Shown here: piece by piece, positions 56,501-64,000 of the stretch
Layout: each line of letters starts with the position of its first letter
Position numbering within the stretch: position 1 is the first letter of the stretch
Source: Ilex aquifolium
Lineage: Eukaryota > Streptophyta > Magnoliopsida > Aquifoliales > Aquifoliaceae
Assembly (NCBI GenBank): GCA_951799425.1
Contig: OX637395.1
Span: 7,680,951-7,744,950 of the forward strand
Length of the DNA: 64,000 nt
Direction of reading: 5' to 3'
Translations under genes and position numbers: made by a program
The notes under the pieces: model-generated
The model's input: the letters and a program-made list of their open reading frames with translations, nothing else
Databases searched by the model: none
What the model was told of the DNA's origin: nothing

Positions 56501-57367
56501 ATCTAGTTTTGATTGTGATCTTTTTTCCTTCTCATTCACTTTCGGCGTGCATGTTAATCGATATGTGAGATCACGTGGGCAGGACGAACTGATTAAATAT
56601 TTGAGCGCTGTCAATGGCTTATCTGTTCAACATTCATTCAAGAAAGTAGGTGGTTTTGTTCTTCTGATGTAACTTGGTGATGTGCCTTGGAACTAATTTA
56701 AAATAACAGAAAACTCGAGGATTTGCAACACCTCATTTGGTATGTTTGTATGTTCTACATGGAAAAAGTAGATTTCCTAAAGATTTGGTTAGACAATGAA
56801 ATTAGTGCCTATGTTGTTTGTGTAATCAATGAAACCCCGGTTTAAACAATTTCTTTATCTCAGTCGTTGCTATTGGTTATGAAATCTTTAGTGACATTCT
56901 AATCTACCAATGTCTTTCATTGAACTAACGGTATCATATCATTGCAAAACAGAAACTAAACACCTACCTAATAGCAGGACAAACATCTTGCTTCTCTTGC
57001 CCTATAATCTTCCTTGCACATGCTAAGATTTTCCTGCGAAACGTTTCATTCTCTCTTGGCCAAGACTGTATCCATATTGTTATTAAAGAGCTTCACAATC
57101 CAAGGTCCTCTGTGGCTATGTTAAAGAAGAATCGTGTGTTAGATTTCGCAAATACTGTTGCCTCCTTTCTACCAATTACCATCGTTTTACTTATTCCTTT
57201 ATATAATGGAGTGATTGGCTCTTTAGGAAAGGGGAATACTTCAAGAGCTGGAACAGAGTAAGGAGGCAAGAGAAGCAAGAACCATGGATGTTTCGGGTGT
57301 TGGCGAAAGAGAAGTAAGAACCATGGATGTTTTCTGGTTCTTGAAGCCCTGCACACTTTCTAGCTAA
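53570..57367 (+). CDS. Plant-specific 404-residue protein, function unknown, six exons
   Basis: Exons 53570-53714, 53860-53915, 54480-54529, 54621-55268, 55665-55839 and 57227-57367 join in frame with GT-AG borders. I recall the family only as an uncharacterised plant protein. It begins MEVAIIDWKTIDSSFVKDEL with an acidic, Trp-containing N-terminus and a CKHPKRVEDFYKEMP segment. The middle has LSARNLFAGRDILNQITEFC, followed by a Lys/Glu-rich, probably coiled-coil stretch with two similar 43-residue units (KQEVKNHL... and KQEVKDHL...). It ends FWFLKPCTLSS, which supports the choice of last exon. Exon 4 could also read through to a TAA 2 bases into the intron, giving a shorter isoform. A CT-rich leader precedes the ATG. 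Exon 6 contains a local duplication (RTMDV twice). Confidence 0.8.
56121..56465. repeat. Diverged direct repeat in intron 5 of the 404-residue gene
   Basis: AGCAAATTGGCCTCCCCCAG (56121) recurs as AGCGAATTAGCCTCCCCCAG (56369). CAGTTCATCCTGCCCATGTG is repeated downstream of each. The period is about 248 bases. No coding role is visible. Confidence 0.75.
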
Positions 57368-58343
57368 GCTAGTTAAACCAGCAAGAAGCACAACAACATC
57401 ATTCTTTCATTCTTTTACCATTTTTTTTACATATTGTAACCAAACACTCATTTTTTGTAGTTGAAACACTTCCTATGAATAAATTGTTGCCTCTCAAGTC
57501 CTTATTTTGAAGTAGCACAACTCTGTTTCAACTTTAGCCTCCTACTAATTTTCACATAAGAGGAAAACATAATATGTAGATGCATGATGTGCAGAGAAAA
57601 CATCAATTTCTGCAAAACTAGAGTACATAATACAGCCAGCTTCTGAAAGATTATGACTTGAAAAAATCTTTCCTTCCAAGGCGCCAGTTCTTCAAGTTTT
57701 GGAGTTTCATTGCATTAATGAATCCGACTGTCACCTCCTCTTGGGCAAGTTCACTCGCGGAATTAGCAACTCTTCTCACGAATTGGATAGAAGATTGTGA
57801 CATCCCTATGATCAGAGACTAGAGCAGACACATTTCCTCCAAACCCCACTAGCTTTGATATGCTTCAAAACTTCTGGCATTGTTTTATCTCTAAACAGAA
57901 AGGTCGACCCCTTGCGAATGAATTTCCCTCTACTGGGGTAAAAACAGCCCCATCCATGAGGTATATGCCCTACAATAACTTTTTTTTTTTTTCCCAATTG
58001 CCAACATAAACACAACGAAAATCCCAACCAAAAACACTCACAAGTCCCTCAACACAACCCAATTATGCAAATTTTTATCCCCAAAGTAGATGCCAGATTT
58101 CGAATATCATAATCTATCACAATATCACAAAAACTGAAGCATGGATCACCCTTTTATTAGTTTGAAACAGAGCTCTTCGTTTACATCAGTAACTCGCAAT
58201 AACACCACCAACACCAAACACTAAAGACGTACAAAAGTTATATAGACTAATTATTAATACATATGAGCAGCCTTGTTATTACATTAATCAGGCCGTCAAA
58301 AGTCTACAGTGACGAGACTCTGAAGGGTGCGAGGTCCGATGAT

Positions 58344-58553
58344 CTACCTTGTGTTACAGAGCACACAATCAAAGATTCTAGAGCAGGCGGACCTCACGCG
58401 CGGGTATACCCTCCTGGTGTATCCACTTGTCTCCTTAAATATATCCTCCATGATCTCCACAAAAGGGTTTAGGTTTCTTAGAGGAGGGATATAGAGGGTT
58501 AAAGGGACTGTAGAGAAGGCTATGGCAAAGAACCAGTGCATCACCTGCAACAT
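58344..58553 (-). CDS. Small 69-residue membrane-type plant peptide
   Basis: A single-exon ORF starting MLQVMHWFFAIAFSTVPLTL, with one hydrophobic segment (residues about 5-22) followed by a basic C-terminal half (SGYTRRVYPRVRSACSRIF) and ending CVLCNTR. I recognise this as a small conserved-looking plant protein type, but no function is known to me. The leader contains GA repeats and a 20-base homopolymer G tract (C on the coding strand) about 50 bases upstream of the ATG. No other start in frame is better placed. Confidence 0.65.
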   Translation of the reverse strand: MLQVMHWFFAIAFSTVPLTLYIPPLRNLNPFVEIMEDIFKETSGYTRRVYPRVRSACSRIFDCVLCNTR

Positions 58554-58601
58554 CTCTGCTTCTTTCTAGCTGCCTAGAAGAGAGAGAGAGAGAAGGAGGA
58601 A

Positions 58602-58621
58602 GGGGGGGGGGGGGGGGGGGG
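58602..58621. repeat. G20 homopolymer in the leader of the small peptide gene
   Basis: Twenty uninterrupted G on the plus strand, so the minus-strand transcript would carry C20 if transcribed here. It is adjacent to an AG microsatellite (58579-58592). Confidence 0.9.
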
Positions 58622-59061
58622 TATGGAGTTTGTGATGTCTGATGAAGACTTGGAAAAAAAACTGATTTTTTTTGCAGAGGTGAAGAGCACCGACCGTCAC
58701 AGACTTAAGAGATAACAAATACATGTGATGTGATTTATAGGTGATTCAAATGAAATCGAAGGATTCTCCAATTATTTTGTAATGTAAGAGAAGCTAAACC
58801 CAAATATTTATATGGATCTAAAAAATGTTCAATAAACTTTTTTTTTTTTTCAAGGGACATGATAAGTATTAGAAAATAATTTTTAGTTGATGGATTGTGG
58901 ATTAAATGATTTTCAAATATGTGTAAATAATTTTTTTTTTTTTTTTTGCAGTGGAATTTTAGGATGAGAATTACTTGCTCAAAAAATTAGGATAAGGATG
59001 TACCCACTAGGGCCACTACCCATGTACCTCTTTTTTTGATGTGCCACCACATACTTTATGT

Positions 59062-59372
59062 AACATCTTCAATCCTTGTACAAATTTTGATTTAAATTTA
59101 AATTTAAATAAAAATAAATTTCGATTCATTATTCAAACTCATACCAAATGAAGAAAAATTTAAATTTTTACTCAAATTTAGAAAGACTCAGATCTTTACT
59201 CAAATTTTTAATGGTTAGACTTCACTTTCTTTTAAATATGCAATGGGTATATTTCATATTCATTTAAATTTATGTTTATGTTCTTTTAAATTTGAGTTTT
59301 TTTATTGGCTTATTTTATATTAAATTAATTTTTTTACTCAAATTTAAATAAAAAATTGAATGAAGATGGCCG
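59062..59372. mobile_element. Diverged Tourist-like MITE of the GAGCATCTCCAACC family
   Basis: The left edge AACATCTTCAATCC and right edge TTGAATGAAGATGG are decayed forms of the TIR at 18992. The interior repeats ACTCAAATTT/TAAATTTGAGT words as in the other copies. Boundaries are approximate and no duplication is discernible. Confidence 0.5.
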
Positions 59373-59624
59373 GCCTTACATAGGATTTGGAGTCATAAGA
59401 TAGATTCCTGTTTGTTGCTAGACATTTGTAGTACATGGTACTTACAACGTGAGTGTGTGTCCAAAAATAGAACTTGTTTGTTTCGAATAACACCTCATCG
59501 GATTTGGATCCTTTTGCTTAATAATCTGTCATATTTAACTATTTGCACACTTGTACAGATATCCTAATTATGTCTAAATGGAGTAACATCAAGTTATTAA
59601 CATGTGAAGACAGTTAATCCTTAA

Positions 59625-60725
59625 TGCTCCGTTTGGTAGGAAGGATGAAAAGTAAGAGGAATACAATTTCTATCTTTTAAGGAAGGAAAGTAGGAATGAT
59701 ACACTTTCATTCCTTTGTGTTTGGTTGAATAGATGGAAAATAAAAATGACTAATTTTTTTTTTTTTTTGTGCTGACTAAGATTAGGGGTGACAATCGAGT
59801 CGTATCGTGTCAGATTCGTGTTAAATTATTACGGGTTTATGTCGAACATTAGTCACTTCTAACTCAACTCATTTAACTAATTGTGTCGTGTCCAGTTGCG
59901 AGTTAACCTATTTATTTTCGTGTCGTGTTCGTGTTCGTATTCGTGTTGACCCACATAAATTTTGAATAAAAAATTTAACGCTAATATTCTATTTTCACTT
60001 AATTGAATCCATGTTAATATTTTTTTTACAAACTAAAAATTAACTTAAATAAATATAATAATAATAAATAAAAATATTTTTTTATATGATAATTATGTCA
60101 GTGCTTAATAAATAGTTATAAATAATTAACATTTTATGTCTATAATACTAGTTAAACTATCGTGTTAATTTCGTGTTACCATACAAATAAGAAAATAGAA
60201 AAAATGTTTATTTTTAAATAAACGGGTTGATGTGACAATTTTGAGTTTGACTGATTAAACTGAATATAAGCCTTTTATATTTTTTGTTAGCGTGTCAGGT
60301 CATTTTCAAGTTTGTGTCATAAGATTCGTGTCGAGTTCGAGTCGTGTCATCGTGTTGAGTAGAAAATTTTCACCCCTAGTTAAGATGAAAAAAATATTTG
60401 TTTTAAATTTAAAATTTTTATTTTTATTTTTTTTAATTTATATTTTCAAAATTATTTTTAATTTTTTTTAAATATATATATATATATATTAAAAGATATA
60501 TAGACAAATAAGATACATTTCAACACAAATAATTAACTTTCCATCCATTTTTCTTTCGATTTTTGCAGGGATTGATTTTGGTGAGTTGGAAGGAAAGTTA
60601 ATCCATCCATTTTTCCATCCTTCCTATTTTTCTTTTTTACCAAACATGATGTTTTATTTATCCTTCCAACTTTTCATCTTTCCAATTTTCCATCCTTTCA
60701 TTTTTCCATCATACCAAACGGAACA
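59625..60725. mobile_element. Tourist-like MITE, TSD TAA (relative of the LINE host MITE)
   Basis: The ends TGCTCCGTTTGGTAGGAAGG and CCAAACGGAACA are flanked by TAA (59622-59624, 60726-60728). It shares the outer sequence GGAAGGATG...GGAAAGTAGGAATGATACAC and the inner right arm with the copy at 29117-36845. A hAT-type MITE (59783-60378) is nested inside, and a related but truncated piece is in the other copy. No ORF. Confidence 0.88.
59783..60378. mobile_element. hAT-type MITE nested in the Tourist element
   Basis: The ends TAGGGGTGACAA and TTTTCACCCCTA are inverted repeats. The flanks ACTAAGAT (59775-59782) and GTTAAGAT (60379-60386) are a diverged 8-base duplication. The interior contains GTGTCGTGT and CGTGTTCGTG words typical of such elements. 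Confidence 0.7.
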
Positions 60726-60936
60726 TAAAAGTGGTTCAACAGTTGAACTTGATTTTTAGTAACTCAAAAGTCATAGGTTCAATCATTTTTCACACTTCTT
60801 AAGGGCTAACCATCATAAGAACTTGCTCTAATGAGCTCAAGTCATAGTGACAACTACTGAATTCGAGAAAATAATTGTCACAAGCTTGAACACCTTGTAA
60901 GAAAAAAAAATTGTGAAGACAGTTCAAATGGAAAGT

Positions 60937-61117
60937 AGTAATGCTATGTTGACCAAATTTTGAGACTAAATTAAGAGCTCAAATGACATGACAACATATT
61001 ATTTGAAGTCTTTATTGGGGCTCAAATGACATGACACTAAATAAAGAATTCCAAGTCAACTGTCATGTCATTTGGGCTCTTAATTTAGTCCCAAAATTTG
61101 GTCAGTGTAGCATTACT
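60937..61117. mobile_element. Fold-back MITE with a stem of about 55 bp
   Basis: The left arm AGTAATGCTATGTTGACCAA continues for more than 50 bases through AAGAGCTCAAATGACATGAC. It pairs with the right arm, which ends GGTCAGTGTAGCATTACT, with only scattered mismatches. A second GGCTCAAATGACATGACA lies in the loop region, so alternative pairing is possible. No clear target duplication. Confidence 0.75.
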
Positions 61118-62145
61118 GAATGAAAAGATAATAAAGATGAATATTTCAAAGTTTCAAAGTCTAAATCGATCAGAGTTTCCCCATAACTCTCATTATATTA
61201 ATAGAACTATCAATGAAATTGGTCCGATTATAGTATTGAAAAATAATTATTGAGTATTGTACATTCACTTTTCATCCAATAAGATTTTATCAAGTGTAAA
61301 ATTTTATTAGTTTTGCTTGTATATTACTTTACAATATTTTTTTTAACAATCGATGAATACAAATTGATCAAACTAAAATTAACGATTCTCGATCAACTTT
61401 AGTATGACGATAGCCACATTTTTTTGTGGGTAACATAGACTCATCCCAATGCTGCATAACAAAGACAGAAAATAGACTCTGGGGGTCAAGGGGACACAAA
61501 TGTGGTGCCTGTCTAAATGTTTTTCGAGACTTTTGAGTCAAATTCTAGTAACGTTAAGAAGAAGAACTTGTGGTTGTTGGTGTGATTGATACTATGTATC
61601 AAATTAGCAAGTAAATATTGGGTGTGCATTTGTGTGTGTGTGATAGTAGCAGAAAGAGATGGGGAGATGGAAGACATACCTGGTGGAGTAGTGAAGAGAG
61701 AGAATAGGGAGGGAAAGAGACAACAACGGGATGCATAGGGCTTAAAGAGAATAGGTAGGGGGATAGGGTAGTCGTTTACATAGCATGGAGGGAGAGAGAG
61801 GAAGATTTGGGGGTAAGATATTAGGGCATGAATTGGGGGATTACGTCTGGTATGAAAAGACATCGCCTATAGAGGAGAGAGAACGTGAGATGTGGTCAAT
61901 CAATTAATCATGAGAAGTTTTAAGTATTGATTTAGTGTATAATAAACAAACAATGGAATTTTATGGGTAGGATAACATTTTTTTAAGCCACTTTGATCCG
62001 TCAGATCAAAATTTTTGAGATGATTTGAACTGTCTTTTATGTTGGGTTTACATTGTCTGTTGGATGTGTTTATGTTTTATTTCAAAACGATCTGAACCTC
62101 TATTTGTCTCCAAAATTCAAACTCAGCTCTACTTTATTATATAGA
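61118..62145 (-). mobile_element. Helitron F (5' end seen, 3' end not located)
   Basis: On the minus strand TCTATATAATAAAG starts at 62145, immediately after the CTAG of the neighbouring element. The sequence running left (GTAGAGCTGAGTTTGAATTT...) differs from copies A-D after the first 17 bases, so this is another family sharing the 5' terminus. I could not find its 3' hairpin. The left limit given is only the next annotated boundary, and the 116-codon ORF at 61513-61863 is not supported as a gene. Confidence 0.5.
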
Positions 62146-63373
62146 CTAGTAATTGCCCGTGCCTGAAGGCACTATATAACAAAAAAAATCGCAAGACATT
62201 GCTAGTGCATGAATGCACAAAAATAAAAATCTCCAACTGTGCATGAAGTAGAGTGACAACTGAATCGTGTCATATCATATTGTGTTGTGTTATTTCAAGT
62301 TCATGTCAAAAACTCCTCAGTCTTAACACAGTCTACTTAATTAATCATGTTGAATGACATAATACTAACATAACTCGCTCAAAACTCGAAGATGACCTAT
62401 ATAACACATTTAAATTAAGAGGTCATGTATGAGTTGACACTGTATGTTACCAACCCTTTTAATAGTACATGAATTATGTTTGGGTTGACACAACTCGCAT
62501 AACACGATTACCATAACTAAAAAAATCTGTTGAACTATTTACAACATATTTAACACAATAAAATCTTACTTTTAACCCAATCCCCAATCCACATCCATAA
62601 AAAGTAAAATATAGACCACAACCATTCTAGCCAGTATTTGAAAAAATTAAGAAAATCATATTCCATAGGATTAACCCAAATAACAGAACACGACAAATTA
62701 ATTCATAATCCTAACCGATATATTATGCTACCATTGGTCTCCCTTTCTTCATTGTCAGTCATGTGAATTCGCTAGCTCATCATGCTTCATCCTAGAGTTG
62801 TCAAATACAAATTGTCAAAGTTAGAATAATGACAGTTGAACAGACAATCCAACACCTCAATACAAAAAGATGTCACTCTTTCATAATTCCGTCCTTATAT
62901 TTGTTTCCAAATACATCAAAGATGTTTTCCCAGCGGATTCACATATGCTTTTGGTATATACCCTTATCCTCAAATATTCTTCCATAATTGCATATCCTAT
63001 CTCTTTCCAGATACGTGTGTTCCCATCCCATTAAGATTACCTCCAATACAGCCAAAGCTTCATTTCTCCCATTTTATTCTCTTAATAGCTACTTCAAAAC
63101 ACTAATTTGAGCTACTAAACAACCTAAGTCTGTACTTAGCAGGTGACTCACATGTTTTCTCTTGTCCATTCACTTATCCTCCACCAAGCTATCAACAACT
63201 GAAATAAATGAAGTCTTGTTTTCTCTTCCTGTCAATTACATGTATCTCCAAGAAATAATGGAAACTGGTATCCACTCAGCTACTATAGCTATCTGTCGAG
63301 TTCCCAATTATCATAATACTGCATGTAAACAACTAACTTTGAATCAAGTACAGGAATGCAAATTCTATGCTAC
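62146..63373 (-). mobile_element. Helitron E (3' end seen, right limit unknown)
   Basis: The minus strand ends with hairpin GTGCC-TTCA-GGCAC (62159-62172), then GGGCAATTA, CTAG (62149-62146). No TCTATATAATAAAG is visible to its right inside the window, so the element may continue past 64 kb. It contains AT-rich filler (62190-62560) and the first copy of a duplicated segment (62841-63104). Confidence 0.55.
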
Positions 63374-63719
63374 CTTACATCGCCAGGGTAGTCGGAAGTT
63401 TGTGTAGGAGGAGCACAAAAGATCACGTAAGGAAACTTGTGAGACACCTTCCCCTTCAAAGATGGAGTAATCCCAATTTTAATCAACTCTTCATGATGAT
63501 AGATATAAAACAGATAATCCAACACCTCAATACAAAAAGATGTTTTCCCAGCGGATTCACATATGCTTTTGGTATATACCCTTATCCTCAAATATTCTTC
63601 CATAATTGCATATCCATCTCTTTCCAGATACATGTGTTCCCAGCCCATTAAGATTACCTCCAATACAGCCAAAGCTTCATTTCTCCCGTTTTATTCTCTT
63701 AATAGCTACTTCAAACACT
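62841..63719. repeat. Direct duplication of a segment of 210-260 bp
   Basis: The segment beginning CAGACAATCCAACACCTCAA at 62841 (to about 63104) recurs beginning CAGATAATCCAACACCTCAA at 63511 (to about 63719). The second copy lacks about 55 internal bases (ACTCTTTCATAATTCCGTCC and following). Otherwise identity is high. The minus strand of copy 2 is open, but I do not recognise the translated sequence. Confidence 0.85.
63374..63490 (-). pseudogene. Exon fragment of an NAD(P)-binding (SDR-type) protein gene
   Basis: The minus strand reads HHEELIKIGITPSLKGKVSH, then KFPYVIFCAPPTQTSDYPGDVR, and ends at a donor (GTAAG/GTAGCA, 63374/63373). The FPYVIFCAPP...DYPGDVR pattern is what I know from plant Rossmann-fold short-chain dehydrogenase/epimerase-like proteins. 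Upstream it runs straight into the duplicated segment without an acceptor, and no following exon is visible on the left. A captured or broken fragment is more likely than a working gene. The family call rests on recollection. Confidence 0.45.
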
Positions 63720-64000
63720 AACAGTATAAACATGACCATTATCACTCACTCTCTCTCTCTCTCTCTCTCTCCATTATCACTAACGGTATGTCTGTGTTCT
63801 TCAAGAAGCATCAAATAAGGGTATGTCTGTGTTCATCTCCCACTTATATTCAATGAGGCAAGTAATTTGAGCTCAACTATTGTGTTTATGTCTGTTTTCA
63901 GGTATAGTGGTTCCTGTGGTACTGACAAACAGGATTCCAAAACTGAAGCATAGTGCTCTACAGAAGGAGTCACCTTCTTCTCAAGTTACTTCAATGCGTG
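63720..64000. other. Right edge: CT microsatellite and an unassigned exon-like stretch
   Basis: A CT repeat lies at about 63748-63772. From 63903, after TTTTCAG, the plus strand is open to the edge (IVVPVVLTNRIPKLKHSALQ...), which could be an exon of a gene continuing outside the window. No domain is recognised. Confidence 0.3.

Noticed and set aside
56295-56672. 125-codon ORF in intron 5 of the 404-residue protein gene
   Set aside because: It lies in the imperfect direct-repeat region, lacks splice continuity with the gene and has no recognisable domain.
57093-57391. Minus-strand ORFs rich in HPWFLLL repeats
   Set aside because: Complement of the last exon of the 404-residue gene. The apparent repeat reflects the RTMDV duplication.
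61513-61863. 116-codon minus-strand ORF inside the Helitron F region
   Set aside because: It lies opposite a GGGAGAGA-rich tract. The product is Pro/Ser/Leu low complexity without a family match.

Overview
This window is AT-rich nuclear DNA from a flowering plant, most likely a eudicot. The signs are spliced genes with GT-AG introns (a GH1 beta-glucosidase, an AG-peptide, a makorin, a mitochondrial ADP/ATP carrier) and a typical plant load of transposons: Copia, an RNase H-bearing L1-type LINE, Helitrons, Tourist/PIF, hAT and MULE-type elements. There is no bacterial or organellar gene layout. No tRNA, rRNA or CRISPR feature is supported.

Layout from left to right. 0-3 kb: the last five exons of a GH1 beta-glucosidase (+). 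3-5.1 kb: an unexplained stretch holding more than a dozen short dyads of the form GAGTnnnAAACTC. 6.9-7.2 kb: an AG-peptide gene with a frameshift (+). 7.4-8.6 kb: two head-to-tail non-autonomous Helitrons carrying GGN triplet repeats. 9.8-17.5 kb: a five-exon makorin RING/CCCH gene (-). 19-20.3 kb: two Tourist-like MITEs. 20.8-37.7 kb: a two-exon gene (-) for a 144-residue CHORD-like zinc-binding protein. Its single 16.5-kb intron holds a SINE-like retroposon, a dead duplicate of exon 1, and a Copia element (206-bp LTRs, TSD AATCC). The Copia is itself interrupted by a MULE-type MITE and by a Tourist MITE that carries a 7-kb LINE. 38.4-43.4 kb: a MITE, a decayed PIF/Harbinger element that shares its end sequence with the 19-kb MITEs and is hit by two further insertions, then a hAT transposase remnant. 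45.5-47.1 kb: a second tandem Helitron pair. 47.6-51.4 kb: the ADP/ATP carrier gene with a 2-kb 5'-UTR intron (+). 53.6-57.4 kb: a six-exon gene (+) for a 404-residue plant protein of unknown function. 58.3-58.6 kb: a gene for a 69-residue membrane-type peptide (-). 59.6-62.2 kb: a second copy of the LINE-hosting Tourist MITE, a fold-back element and a Helitron-Helitron junction. 62.2-64 kb: a duplicated segment and one exon of a short-chain dehydrogenase-like gene, perhaps captured by a Helitron.

The genes do not form a pathway. The most instructive structure is the stratigraphy of insertions, because target-site duplications allow the order of events to be read. The most unusual signals are a 337-codon third ORF in the LINE that starts in an ATGA overlap with ORF2, the dyad array at 3.7-5.1 kb, and the repeated head-to-tail Helitron architecture.
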